This document shows, piece after piece, positions 53,699-62,680 of a stretch of 64,000 nt of DNA. The notes beneath the pieces are model-generated. The model was not told where the DNA came from and searched no databases. It worked only from the letters and a program-made list of their open reading frames with translations. Every line of letters begins with the position of its first letter. Within the stretch, counting starts at the first letter, position 1. Source of the DNA: Robertmurraya dakarensis (GTDB lineage Bacteria; Bacillota; Bacilli; Bacillales; Cytobacillaceae); assembly GCF_900156875.1 (NCBI RefSeq), contig NZ_LT707408.1, positions 1,540,018 to 1,604,017 on the forward strand. The letters run 5' to 3'. The position numbers were made by a program, and so were the translations under genes.

Positions 53699-55243
53699 AT
53701 GTTCTCTCAAATATTTGACGGTTTCGTTACCATGTTTACTCCTTTAACGATTCTACTAACCACAGCAGGTGTCATCGCAGGAACATTGTTAGGTGCAATA
53801 CCTGGATTAACAGCAACTATGGGTATTGCGTTAATATTACCAGTAACTTTCTATCTCGATCCTATTGCAGGAATTGTCATGCTTACCGCCATGTACAAAG
53901 GCGGGTTGTTTGGGGGAAGTGTGAGTGCAATAATGTTTAATGCTCCCGGTACTCCCGCTGCTGCTGCAACGGCAATGGATGGGTATAGCTTAAAGAGAAA
54001 AGGGTATCCAAGAAAAGCCATTAGAACAGCTTTAGTTGCTTCTACAATTGGTGACATGATGGCGAATTTAGTACTGATATTTAGTGCTGCGGCTATTGCA
54101 TCTTTGGCTTTAAAATTTGGTCCAGCGGAATATACTTCCCTTGTCTTATTTGCCTTAATATTAATTATTACTGTATCAGGCGGATCAATGGCGAAAGGGA
54201 TCATATCAGTAATTATTGGGCTGATGATTGCAACGATTGGAGCAGATCCTGAAACGGCAATTCCACGGTTGAATTTTGGATTTCTTGAACTGTCTGGCGG
54301 CATTAGCATTATTGCTTTAGTTATTGGTTTGTTGGCTGTTTCTGAGGTTTTTACAACGATCGAACAATATTTTACATCAAGGCATAATAAATCAAATTCA
54401 ACTGATTTAGAAGATGATTCAAGTGGTTCTGATGTTCCAAAGGGCAATGATAATATAACGTTAAAAGAAATATCTGGAATGAAAAGAACTCTATTTCGTT
54501 CTTCAGCGATTGGAACAGCCATTGGTGCACTCCCAGGGTTAGGTCCTGTCACAGCTAGCTTTGTTAGTTACACCCAAGCGAGGAAAAAAGCTAAGAATCC
54601 GGAGAACTTTGGAAAGGGTGAACAGGAAGGTATTGCTGCAGCTGAAGGAGCAAATAGTGCTGTTGCAAGTGCTAATCTTATTCCACTTCTATCACTAGGG
54701 ATTCCAGGAGATGCAGAGGCCGCACTGATTTTTGGTGCTTTAATTATGCATGGGATCATCCCTGGTCCGCAAATTCTTGAACATAATGGGTCAATTGTCT
54801 ATGGAATCATGGCTGGTATGTTAATGGCATCCATTATTTGCTTTATTCTCAACTGGTACGGAAGTACTATTTATCGGAAAATTTCATTTATCAGACCTAC
54901 GGTTTTAGCGCCTATTATCCTTGTATTATGTGTTGCAGGTACATATGGATATAGCCAGGCAGCATTTGATATTGTTTTAGTCTTTGTATTTGGAATTATG
55001 GGCTACTTATTAAATAAAGTGAAAATTCCCCTTGTTGGAATTATTATCGGATTTGTTCTAGGACCTAAATTAGAGGAATCCGTTCGCCAGGTATTATCTT
55101 TGTCAGGCGGGAATATTACGATGCTTTTTACGAAACCAATCTCACTTCTATTTTTAGCAATATCATTTTTCCTTATCATAAACGCTATTCGTAAAAGCTT
55201 AAAGTCTGATAACAAAAATGATTTAGATTTACCAGTATCGTAA
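53699..55243 (+). CDS. tctA: Tripartite tricarboxylate transporter permease, TctA family
   Basis: 514 residues, highly hydrophobic, about ten to twelve membrane segments. Family motifs are GTLLGAIPGLTATMGIALILPVT near the N-terminus, YKGGLFGGSVSAIMFNAPGTPAAAATAMDGY, IGALPGLGPVTASFVSYTQARK and ANLIPLLSLGIPGDAEAALIFGAL. A hydrophilic loop (about 225-260) divides two similar halves. It lies 34 bp after tctB. The two binding proteins (tctC) lie about 5 kb downstream, beyond the beta-oxidation-type genes, which is an unusual split. Confidence 0.92.
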   Translation: MFSQIFDGFVTMFTPLTILLTTAGVIAGTLLGAIPGLTATMGIALILPVTFYLDPIAGIVMLTAMYKGGLFGGSVSAIMFNAPGTPAAAATAMDGYSLKRKGYPRKAIRTALVASTIGDMMANLVLIFSAAAIASLALKFGPAEYTSLVLFALILIITVSGGSMAKGIISVIIGLMIATIGADPETAIPRLNFGFLELSGGISIIALVIGLLAVSEVFTTIEQYFTSRHNKSNSTDLEDDSSGSDVPKGNDNITLKEISGMKRTLFRSSAIGTAIGALPGLGPVTASFVSYTQARKKAKNPENFGKGEQEGIAAAEGANSAVASANLIPLLSLGIPGDAEAALIFGALIMHGIIPGPQILEHNGSIVYGIMAGMLMASIICFILNWYGSTIYRKISFIRPTVLAPIILVLCVAGTYGYSQAAFDIVLVFVFGIMGYLLNKVKIPLVGIIIGFVLGPKLEESVRQVLSLSGGNITMLFTKPISLLFLAISFFLIINAIRKSLKSDNKNDLDLPVS

Positions 55244-55320
55244 AATGATTTAATTCTATCATCAAATGAGTTTTTAAAGAGAACATTGCTTGAAGCAGAA
55301 GGGTAGAAAGGATGAAGGAA

Positions 55321-55770
55321 ATGTTCCGAGAGAAAATAGGACAGCGATCAGCCAAAGTTAAGAATACAGTTGAAAAAGGCTGGGTAAAAAAATTTGCAGA
55401 AGCTATAGGGGATCCGTCCCCAAATTATTTTGACGAAGAAGCAGCGCTAGCATCACCACACAAAAAAAATATTGCACCTGTCACCTTTCCGGTTACTTTT
55501 GATTACGGCGCAATACCGAATTTAGGAATGCCAACAAAAGGTTTAATTCATGGCGAACAAAAATATCATTATAGACGCCCGCTTTACGTGGGAGAAACCG
55601 TTTATTGTTATGTGCAAGTGAAAAATTATTTCGAAAAAAAGGGGAACTTTGGGAATATGGGATTTCTCATATTATCAAGATGTGTGGAAGATGAACAAGG
55701 TGAGCTTGTTTGTGAAACAGAACAGGTTCTCATTATCAGCGAAGCTGTTAAGAAGGAGATGTCAAAGTGA
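55321..55770 (+). CDS. MaoC-like / FAS1-type dehydratase domain protein
   Basis: About 149 residues, hot-dog fold of the N-terminal MaoC-like dehydratase group: VEKGWVKKFAEAIGDPSPNYFDEEAA, VTFPVTFDYG, LIHGEQKYHYRRPLYVGETVYCYVQV. In this group the half-domain works with a second MaoC protein as a heterodimeric enoyl-CoA or 3-hydroxyacyl-CoA (de)hydratase, and the partner gene follows with an overlapping stop/start. The start is ATG 55321 (AAAGGA 8 nt upstream) or ATG 55312. The choice is open. Confidence 0.82.
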   Translation: MFREKIGQRSAKVKNTVEKGWVKKFAEAIGDPSPNYFDEEAALASPHKKNIAPVTFPVTFDYGAIPNLGMPTKGLIHGEQKYHYRRPLYVGETVYCYVQVKNYFEKKGNFGNMGFLILSRCVEDEQGELVCETEQVLIISEAVKKEMSK

Positions 55771-56171
55771 AACAGTTAGTTGAACTACAAATAGGTGAAA
55801 CTCTTAATGAAATCCAAATTGGTCCTGTCTCACGTTTAGACTTGATTAAATATGCAGGAGCTTCGGGGGATTACAATCCTATCCATACCATTGATGATGA
55901 AGCTGAAAAAGCAGGACTTCCTGGTATCATTGCTCATGGAATGTGGACGATGGGGAATTTAGCTAAAATATTATCCGAATATTTAGTCAATGGATTCATT
56001 AAAGATTATTCTGTAAGGTTTCAAGGCATGATCTTTTTAGGTGATGTCATTACATTAAAAGCAACATTAGTAGAAAAACAAGAAAATACACTGACATTTA
56101 ATGTTACAGCAGTTAAACAAGATGAAAAACTTGCTGTTAAAGGTCGATTGGCTTTTCAACTTCTGTCGTAA
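55767..56171 (+). CDS. MaoC family (de)hydratase
   Basis: 134 residues, hot-dog fold with the hydratase-2 motif: YAGASGDYNPIHTIDDEAEKAGLPGIIAHGMWTMG, where Asp and His are the catalytic pair, then VRFQGMIFLGDVITLKATL. Hydrates trans-2-enoyl-CoA or dehydrates the (R)-3-hydroxy form. The GTG start overlaps the stop of the upstream gene by 4 bp (GTGA), so the two are translationally coupled, consistent with a heterodimer. Next gene: a thiolase. Confidence 0.85.
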   Translation: MKQLVELQIGETLNEIQIGPVSRLDLIKYAGASGDYNPIHTIDDEAEKAGLPGIIAHGMWTMGNLAKILSEYLVNGFIKDYSVRFQGMIFLGDVITLKATLVEKQENTLTFNVTAVKQDEKLAVKGRLAFQLLS

Positions 56172-56216
56172 ATATACGAGGAAAACTAAATCAAACTATT
56201 AAGGAGTGAAGAGAAA

Positions 56217-57392
56217 ATGAATAGAGATGCTGTAATCGTATCAGCTGTTAGAACGGCAATTGCAAGACAAGGTGGAGCGCTTGCTTCAGTACCAGCTCAT
56301 GTTTTTGGGGCTGAGGTAATTAAAGAGGCAATGAAACGTGCCAATATTACTGCTGACATGGTTGAAGATGTCATCATGGGAAATGTATTGAGCGGAGGAG
56401 GAAATATCGCAAGGCTGACTGCTTTGCAAACAGGCCTTTCTACAGATATTCCGGGTTTGACGATTGACCGTCAATGTGGATCAGGGATCAATGCAGTTGT
56501 TTTAGCTGCACAGGCTATCCGTTCTGGGGCCGGAGACATTTATATTGCTGGTGGTGTGGAAAGTATGAGTAGGGCTCCTTATTTAATGGATCGCGCGGAA
56601 AAAGCTTTCAGCCCTGCGCTTCCAAAGTTTAGAAAGTCCCAGTTGTCACCGAAAGAAATCGGTGATCCGCCAATGGGAATAACTGCCGAGAATCTGGTGA
56701 AAAAATACGATATTAGCCGACAGGAACAGGATGAATTCGCACTAAGAAGCCAGCAAAGAATGGCACAAGCAATGGAAGAAGGGCGCTTTGATGACCAAAT
56801 CGTACCAATTCAAATCCCTGTGAAAAAGGGTGAGCCAATTGAATTTAAGGTAGATGAGCATCCTCGTCCGAAAACGACAATTGAAGCATTAACGAAGCTT
56901 CCTCCAGCATTTCTCGAAGGCGGGACCGTTACTGCAGGAAGCAGTTCTGGTTTAAATGACGCCGCATCAGCACTTGTCATCATGTCAAGGGAAAAAGCAG
57001 AGCAATTAGGATTAACACCATTAGCTATCATCCGCGAATCTGCAGTAGCTGGAGTAGATCCTAATATTATGGGCATCGGACCTGTTCCAGCTACAAGAAA
57101 GGTGTTGGAGAAATCTGGTCTATCATTAGATGAAATTGACATTATTGAGTTGAATGAAGCATTTGCATCACAAGTGATTGCCTGTGACCGCGAGCTTAAA
57201 ATGGACCCAGAAAAGCTTAACGTCAACGGCGGTGCGATTGCCCACGGTCATCCGCTCGGTGCGACTGGAGCGATTCTGTTTACGAAAGCTGTCCATGAAT
57301 TAAAAAGAAGAAATGGAAGATATGCGCTAATAACAGCTTGTATTGGCGGAGGACAGGGAATCGCGGCCATTATTGAACGGGTATCTGAATAA
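56217..57392 (+). CDS. Thiolase (acetyl-CoA acyltransferase)
   Basis: 391 residues. The nucleophile is in TIDRQCGSGINA (Cys about 86), the histidine in NGGAIAHGHPLGATGA, and the second cysteine in ACIGGGQGIAAIIE, all in family positions. Splits 3-oxoacyl-CoA into acetyl-CoA (or propionyl-CoA) and a shortened acyl-CoA, or runs in reverse as acetoacetyl-CoA thiolase. It follows the MaoC pair and precedes the acyl-CoA ligase, completing hydratase and thiolase steps of a beta-oxidation-like route. AAGGAG precedes the ATG. Confidence 0.92.
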   Translation: MNRDAVIVSAVRTAIARQGGALASVPAHVFGAEVIKEAMKRANITADMVEDVIMGNVLSGGGNIARLTALQTGLSTDIPGLTIDRQCGSGINAVVLAAQAIRSGAGDIYIAGGVESMSRAPYLMDRAEKAFSPALPKFRKSQLSPKEIGDPPMGITAENLVKKYDISRQEQDEFALRSQQRMAQAMEEGRFDDQIVPIQIPVKKGEPIEFKVDEHPRPKTTIEALTKLPPAFLEGGTVTAGSSSGLNDAASALVIMSREKAEQLGLTPLAIIRESAVAGVDPNIMGIGPVPATRKVLEKSGLSLDEIDIIELNEAFASQVIACDRELKMDPEKLNVNGGAIAHGHPLGATGAILFTKAVHELKRRNGRYALITACIGGGQGIAAIIERVSE

Positions 57393-57415
57393 TAATATTA
57401 TTTAAAAAATGATTA

Positions 57416-57475
57416 GAAGGCTCAAGGTAGTATGGTGATAGATTACGAGTTGCTAGCGACCTAAGCCTTCATTTT
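57416..57475 (+). terminator. Hairpin between the thiolase and ligase genes
   Basis: GAAGGCT (57416-57422) pairs with AGCCTTC (57464-57470), with a further AGGT/ACCT pairing inside and ATTTTTC after. It may be a partial terminator reducing read-through into the ligase. Confidence 0.5.
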
Positions 57476-57498
57476 TCAATATAGGAGGTGGCTAATCC

Positions 57499-59121
57499 TT
57501 GAATAATATGAAGAAGAGACCTTGGTCCAAACAGTATAAGAACAATGAACATCTTCAGATTCCGGAAAAATCACTCTATTATTTTCTCAGCCAATCTGCC
57601 CAAAAATATGGGGATCAGACGGCGATTATTTTTGAAGATGAGAAAATAAAATATAGCCAGTTGAAGGAAGATGTTGATAGACTTGCTGGTGCATGGAAGC
57701 AAATGGGATTTAAAAAAGGTGATCGTATCGGATTAATGTTGGGGAATCATCCTCACTATTGTTTAAGCTATTATGCAGCACAGGCACTAGGGTTGACGGT
57801 TGTACAAATTAACCCGATGTACACACCAAGAGAACTTCTTCATATCGCCAATGATTCACAAATGTCATACATTGTCGGTGATTCATCAGCTAGACAAACC
57901 ATTTTTGAAGTGTGCAAACAATATCGATTTGATTACATATTTATTTCCCAATCTAATGACGGCGAAAATCAATTTACAAGATTAGAAGATTTATTTACAT
58001 CCTCCACAATGATCGAAAGCCCTGTTGAGGTTGACGTATATGAAGATATTGCGGTAATTCAATACACAGGAGGGACGACAGGAAAAACAAAAGGGGCAAT
58101 GCTTACCCATTATAATCTTGTCGCAAACGTTGTCCAGAGCCGTGTGATGTATGGGGATAAAATGGAGATTGGCAAAGAAATGACGCTTACGGCTACTCCG
58201 TTGTATCATGTCTATGGGATGACAAGTGGAATGAATCTCCCGATTAATATCGGAGGAGTAATTTTACTGTTCAAAAAATTTGAGCTTGACTACGTACTTG
58301 AAAAGGTTAAGGAGTATCAACCAACGTTTTTTCCCGGTGTACCGAAGATGTACAATGCCTTCGTTAATCATCCGGACGTAGAACAGTATGGTTTGAACTG
58401 TTTAAAATTTTGTTCCTGTGGTTCAGCCCCGCTGCCTGTCGAAGTGCTAAGGCGGTTTGAGGAGTTAACTGGAGCGGTAATTGGGGAAGGTTTCGGGTTA
58501 TCGGAGTCGTCCCCTTCAACACACCGCAATCCTCCATTTGGGATTAGAAAGGCAGGAAGTGTTGGTATACCAATGCCTGGAACGGATTGCATCATTGTTG
58601 ATGAAAGCGGTAATGAGCTTGGACCAAATACTGTTGGAGAATTATTAATAAAAGGACCTCAGGTCATGAAAGGATATTGGAACAATGCAGAAGAAACGAA
58701 AGCTGCTCTCCGAAATGGGTGGTTGTATACCGGTGATCTCGCAACGATGGATGAAGATGGTTATTTTTACATCGTCGGCAGAAAGAAGGAAATGATCATT
58801 GTAGGTGGATTCAATATTTATCCACAGGAAGTAGAGGGAGTTCTATACGAACATCCTCTTGTTCTTGAAGCGGCAGTAGTAGGGATACCCCATCAGGAAC
58901 AAGGAGAAATAGTAAAGGCATATGTTGTTCCAAAGGATGGAAGAACCCTTGATCCGGAAGAGCTTAGGGAGTACTGCAAAACAAAACTAACCCGATATAA
59001 AATTCCGAAAGAGATAGAATTGCGCGAGTCTTTGCCTAGAAATACTGTAGGAAAACTTTTAAAAAGATTGCTTGTTAAGGAAGAGCTAGATAAGGGGTTT
59101 CAATCCAACACTCGAGGTTAA
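57499..59121 (+). CDS. Long-chain-type acyl-CoA ligase (AMP-forming)
   Basis: 540 residues, ANL superfamily. The adenylate loop is IQYTGGTTGKTKGAMLTH (about 190-207). Also visible are TPLYHVYGMTSG, GEGFGLSESSP, GWLYTGDLATMDEDGYFYIVGRKKEMIIVGGFNIYPQEVE and the catalytic lysine in SLPRNTVGKLLKR. Activates a fatty or related carboxylic acid to its CoA thioester. The start is TTG 57499 with AGGAGGTGG upstream. Compared with the cre-controlled synthetase at 23293 it is a different subfamily, tied by position to the transporter, hydratase and thiolase genes. Confidence 0.9.
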   Translation: MNNMKKRPWSKQYKNNEHLQIPEKSLYYFLSQSAQKYGDQTAIIFEDEKIKYSQLKEDVDRLAGAWKQMGFKKGDRIGLMLGNHPHYCLSYYAAQALGLTVVQINPMYTPRELLHIANDSQMSYIVGDSSARQTIFEVCKQYRFDYIFISQSNDGENQFTRLEDLFTSSTMIESPVEVDVYEDIAVIQYTGGTTGKTKGAMLTHYNLVANVVQSRVMYGDKMEIGKEMTLTATPLYHVYGMTSGMNLPINIGGVILLFKKFELDYVLEKVKEYQPTFFPGVPKMYNAFVNHPDVEQYGLNCLKFCSCGSAPLPVEVLRRFEELTGAVIGEGFGLSESSPSTHRNPPFGIRKAGSVGIPMPGTDCIIVDESGNELGPNTVGELLIKGPQVMKGYWNNAEETKAALRNGWLYTGDLATMDEDGYFYIVGRKKEMIIVGGFNIYPQEVEGVLYEHPLVLEAAVVGIPHQEQGEIVKAYVVPKDGRTLDPEELREYCKTKLTRYKIPKEIELRESLPRNTVGKLLKRLLVKEELDKGFQSNTRG

Positions 59122-59164
59122 GGATAGTTTACTAATTAATTTAACTAGTTTAGGAGGAAAAAGA

Positions 59165-59929
59165 ATGACTGAAAGGTTTGATGGAAGAACAGCATTTGTA
59201 ACAGGTGGAAGCAGAGGGATTGGAAAAGCAATTGTGGAGCGTTTTGCAATGGAAGGTGCAAAGGTTGCCATTATTGATGTGAATGAACAAGCTTTGCGTG
59301 AAACGGAAGCTGAATTAAAAGAAAAAGGGTTTTCTGTTTATGCAAAAGTAGCAAGTGTTACCGAAAAAGATCAAGTAGAGCAGGCAATGCAAGAAGTTGC
59401 TGAGAAATTTGGGTCAGTTGATATTCTTGTAAATAATGCAGGAGTTATTCGTGATAACTTGCTGTTCAAGATGACTGATGAAGATTGGTTAACTGTAATG
59501 GATATCCACCTAAAAGGTGCTTTTTACGCTGCGCGTGCAGCGCAACAATATATGGTGAAAAATAAGTATGGAAGAATCATCAATATTTCTTCAACATCTG
59601 CGCTAGGGAATAGAGGGCAGGCTAATTACTCAACAGCAAAAGCAGGACTACAGGGTCTCACAAAAACACTTGCAATTGAATTAGGGAAGTATGGTATTAC
59701 AGCAAATGCAGTAGCACCAGGATTTATTGAGACAGAAATGACAAAAGCGACAGCCGAAAGAGTTGGCATTCCATTTGATGAATTTGTTAAAGCAAGAGCT
59801 AATGCAATACCTGTTCAAAGAAGCGGAAAGCCGGAAGATATTGCTCATACCGTTGCTTTTTTCGCAGATGAACGTTCTTCATTTGTGAGCGGCCAAGTTA
59901 TTTATGTTGCAGGAGGTCCAAAGAATTAG
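59165..59929 (+). CDS. SDR-family oxidoreductase, FabG-like
   Basis: 254 residues. VTGGSRGIGKAIVERFA binds NAD(P), NNAGVIRDN at about 90 and the catalytic ISSTSALG...YSTAKAG (YxxxK) are typical of 3-oxoacyl-ACP/CoA reductases. Ends SGQVIYVAGG. In a catabolic context it may oxidise an (R)-3-hydroxyacyl-CoA made by the MaoC pair, which produces that stereoisomer, whereas the 3-hydroxyacyl-CoA dehydrogenase at 40383 should use the (S) form. AGGAGG precedes the ATG. Confidence 0.87.
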   Translation: MTERFDGRTAFVTGGSRGIGKAIVERFAMEGAKVAIIDVNEQALRETEAELKEKGFSVYAKVASVTEKDQVEQAMQEVAEKFGSVDILVNNAGVIRDNLLFKMTDEDWLTVMDIHLKGAFYAARAAQQYMVKNKYGRIINISSTSALGNRGQANYSTAKAGLQGLTKTLAIELGKYGITANAVAPGFIETEMTKATAERVGIPFDEFVKARANAIPVQRSGKPEDIAHTVAFFADERSSFVSGQVIYVAGGPKN

Positions 59930-60049
59930 GAGGGGATCTTCATCATAAATATAACCGAATGGGAGTAGATGATAACTAAAGTTATTTAAATAGTTCTTGT
60001 TATTAGTATAGATTACCAATGAAAACACAATTTCTTCTCCTTTAAAGGC

Positions 60050-60083
60050 GGTTTCAATATTTTTTATTGAAACCAATTTTTTT
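60050..60083 (+). terminator. Terminator of the tctBA-to-SDR gene run
   Basis: GGTTTCAATA (60050-60059) and TATTGAAACC (60065-60074) form a perfect 10-bp stem with a T5 loop, followed by AATTTTTTT. Confidence 0.9.
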
Positions 60084-60170
60084 GTATTTCTTTTTATTCT
60101 ATCGGTTAGTATTGTCTTACACTCATTAATATTTTTTAAGTTAGATAATATAAAACACGTTTTTTTATAC

Positions 60171-60217
60171 TGATACTATAAGGTATTATGGTAGTGCTAA
60201 ATACGTATTAGATATTT
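60171..60217. promoter_or_regulatory. Conserved upstream motif of tctC copy 1
   Basis: TGATAC, then AGGTATTA, then AATACGTATTAGATATT, in the same order and spacing as before the second tctC. GATAC/GTATT forms an imperfect palindrome and AATACGTATT is self-complementary. A TATAAT at 60243-60248 follows, so the motif is placed like an activator or repressor site. No other gene or RNA was seen in the 359-bp gap between 59929 and 60289 besides the preceding terminator. Confidence 0.5.
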
Positions 60218-60288
60218 GTTTAATCATACTTTAATATTAAAATATAATCTGAGTATTCAGAAAATAAATTAACTGGAGGAGATATTCT

Positions 60289-61308
60289 TTGAAGAAAGGT
60301 AAGAGTGCAATTACTTTGTTGGTTATTTGTTTATTACTTATCCTGGCAGCTTGTGGTGGCAATAATACATCAAGTACTAACGCTTCGGATAATAATGAAA
60401 GCGTATCCAATTCAGAAAAGAAAGCTTCAGATTATCCAAAGAGGCCAGTTACGCTTATGATTCCGTTTGGTGCTGGAGGAACAACAGATCTGTTTACAAG
60501 ACAATTTGCCGACATCGCTGAAAAGCATCTAGGACAAAGAATTATCATAAAAAATGAAACTGGTGGAGGTGGCCTAACTCTTTATTCTACGATTGCAAAA
60601 GCGAATCCAGATGGTTACTCAATGTGTCTATGTTTAGGAACAAGCTTGTATGCAACAAATCAATATACGAAACTAATGGATTATACCCCAGAGGATTTTT
60701 CCCTCATATCTACAATACTGCAATATGAATATATCATAGCTGCTTCTTCAAAGGCTCCGTTTCAAACATTTGAAGAGATGATTGAATACTCAAAAAATAA
60801 TAAGGTGGCTGTTGCTTCACCTGCCCTTGTAAATAGTCTATTTATTGAATCAATTAATCAGGCAGAGGACTTCCAATTAAATTGGGATATTGTTAACTAT
60901 AAAAGCAGTGGAGAAGCTTCTGCAGCAATCCTTGGAGGACATGTCGACATGGTCCTTGACCCGCCTCTCAGTTATCTCGGTCCTGCTGAGTCAGGGGATA
61001 TGAATATATTAGCACAGCTTAATCAGGAAAGATCAGATCTCCTTTCAGATGTACCAACTTTAAAAGAAATGGGATATGAACTCAATCTTGCCTCTACAAT
61101 TGGGCTTGGTGGACCTGCAGGGCTTCCGGATGATGTGAAGGCAAAATGGGAAGAGGCTATCGCTAAGACACTAGAAGACCCTGCACTTAAAGAGTTTGCC
61201 AAAAAGAATGGCTTTCGTTTAACAAATATGAATGAAGAAGAAACGGTGGAGTTCTTTGGTGAATTAGGTAAACAGCTAGGCAGTGTTGTAGAACGAGTAA
61301 TTGAATAG
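60289..61308 (+). CDS. tctC: TctC-family solute-binding lipoprotein (copy 1)
   Basis: 339 residues. The lipoprotein signal peptide is LLVICLLLILAACGG with the lipidated cysteine at about 22, followed by a Ser/Asn-rich linker and the Bug/TctC binding fold: KRPVTLMIPFGAGGTTDLFTRQFA, IIKNETGGGGLTLYSTIAKANPDGY (ligand-binding loop), GHVDMVLDPPLSYLG and LSDVPTLKEMGYE. Binds a carboxylate outside the membrane and delivers it to TctA-TctB. The start is TTG 60289 with GGAGGAG upstream. A second copy follows. Confidence 0.9.
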   Translation: MKKGKSAITLLVICLLLILAACGGNNTSSTNASDNNESVSNSEKKASDYPKRPVTLMIPFGAGGTTDLFTRQFADIAEKHLGQRIIIKNETGGGGLTLYSTIAKANPDGYSMCLCLGTSLYATNQYTKLMDYTPEDFSLISTILQYEYIIAASSKAPFQTFEEMIEYSKNNKVAVASPALVNSLFIESINQAEDFQLNWDIVNYKSSGEASAAILGGHVDMVLDPPLSYLGPAESGDMNILAQLNQERSDLLSDVPTLKEMGYELNLASTIGLGGPAGLPDDVKAKWEEAIAKTLEDPALKEFAKKNGFRLTNMNEEETVEFFGELGKQLGSVVERVIE

Positions 61309-61475
61309 AGATTAGGATAGGAACATAAAAATACTAGTTTAGGAGAACTGAGAACTAAGCAGAACAACATTTTAAAGGCTGTTTCAAATTTCAATTGGAG
61401 CAGTCCATTCCTTTTCCTGGGTTGTTTTTATTATAATTTTTGCCGAAGTTAGTAATCTAGCATAAATAATTAAAA

Positions 61476-61523
61476 TGATACCTAAAAGGTATTAAGATGA
61501 TTACTAATACATATTAGATATTG
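61476..61523. promoter_or_regulatory. Conserved upstream motif of tctC copy 2
   Basis: TGATACC, AGGTATTA and AATACATATTAGATATT occur in the same order as at 60171-60217, about the same distance from the gene. Non-coding identity here, while the surrounding intergenic DNA differs, supports a binding site. Confidence 0.5.
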
Positions 61524-61596
61524 TACTGTACATGTTTTAATATTTAATTATATTTGAAATATTTTGAATAATATAATAACTAAAGGAGGAACTCTA

Positions 61597-62622
61597 TTGA
61601 AAAAAATTAGAACTAGTATATCGTTGTTGGCGATTTGTTTGTTGCTTCTCTTGGCAGCATGTGGAGGAAATAATACTGCTAATACAAGTAATTCGGAAAA
61701 AAATGAAAGTGCTTCCAAATCTGAAGGGGACTCATCTGATTATCCGAAGAAGCCAGTTACATTAATGCTATCCTTTAGTGCTGGTGGATCAACAGACCTA
61801 TTCACAAGACAGTTTGCTGAAATAGCAGAGGAACATTTAGGTCAAAAAATTATTATCAAAAATGAAACGGGTGGCGGAGGCTTAACGATGTATTCAACAC
61901 TCATGAAAGCCAAACCAGATGGCTATACAATGGCAATGGGTATGGGTACAACTTTATATGCAATTAACCCCCATCTTAAATTAATGGATTTTAGTGGAGA
62001 TGATTTTACTCTTGTTGCACCAATTCTAGGTTATCAGTATGTGATTGGGGCTTCTAAGGATGCACCTTTCCAAACATTTGAAGAGTTGATTGAGTACTCT
62101 AAAACGAACAAAGTTACTGTGGCATCATCTGCAATTACAAACAGCCTCTTTGCAGAATTAATCAATAAAGCGGAAGATTTTAAGTTGAACTGGGAAATTG
62201 TGAATTTTAAAGGTGCCGGAGAATCTACTGCTGCTTTACTGGGAGGTCATGTCGATATTTCACTTGATCCGCCAATAACAATGCTTGGACCATGGGAGTC
62301 AGGAGATTTGAATTTATTGGCGACACTTAATGAGGAAGAATCTGCTGCCTTGCCGGGTGTTCCTACTTTAAAAGAATTAGGATACGAGAACCTTGTACTT
62401 AATGCTGTTGCTGGCATAGGTGGACCTGCCGGCCTACCTGAGGATGTCGTTGCGAAATGGGAAGAAGTTATTCAAAAGACTGCCGAAGATCCAAGACTTA
62501 AGGAATTTGCTGATAAAAACAGTTTTACCATCCTGAAAATGAGTCAAAAAGAGGTTATGGATTATCTAGCAGGTATGACTGATGAATTTGGAAGTGTAGT
62601 TGATAGGGTAACTAAGCAATAA
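61597..62622 (+). CDS. tctC: TctC-family solute-binding lipoprotein (copy 2)
   Basis: About 341 residues with signal peptide SLLAICLLLLLAACGG and a lipidated cysteine, then the same fold as copy 1 (KKPVTLMLSFSAGGSTDLFTRQFA, IIKNETGGGGLTMYSTLMKAKPDGY, GHVDISLDPPITMLG, LPGVPTLKELGYE). TTG 61597 was chosen because AAAGGAGG lies 7 nt upstream. A start at 61564 would overlap that site. The copies differ in the residues flanking the ligand loop (CLCLGTSLYATN versus AMGMGTTLYAIN), so they may bind different acids and share one TctA-TctB. Confidence 0.9.
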   Translation: MKKIRTSISLLAICLLLLLAACGGNNTANTSNSEKNESASKSEGDSSDYPKKPVTLMLSFSAGGSTDLFTRQFAEIAEEHLGQKIIIKNETGGGGLTMYSTLMKAKPDGYTMAMGMGTTLYAINPHLKLMDFSGDDFTLVAPILGYQYVIGASKDAPFQTFEELIEYSKTNKVTVASSAITNSLFAELINKAEDFKLNWEIVNFKGAGESTAALLGGHVDISLDPPITMLGPWESGDLNLLATLNEEESAALPGVPTLKELGYENLVLNAVAGIGGPAGLPEDVVAKWEEVIQKTAEDPRLKEFADKNSFTILKMSQKEVMDYLAGMTDEFGSVVDRVTKQ

Positions 62623-62632
62623 ATAGCAAACA

Positions 62633-62663
62633 AAGGGACCTTCAACAAGGGGTCCCTTAATTT
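62633..62663 (+). terminator. Hairpin after the second tctC
   Basis: AAGGGACC (62633-62640) and GGTCCCTT (62651-62658) form a perfect 8-bp stem. The tail AATTTAG is short of T, so some read-through into the next gene is likely. Confidence 0.65.
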
Positions 62664-62680
62664 AGAAAGGGGAATTTGCA

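Noticed and set aside
53851-54552. Leftward 233-residue open frame inside tctA
   Set aside because: Antisense to a highly conserved permease gene, with no ribosome site and no recognisable domains.
57416-57475. Possible T-box or riboswitch between the thiolase and ligase genes
   Set aside because: Only a single long-arm hairpin is visible with no conserved T-box or riboswitch core. Kept only as a possible terminator.
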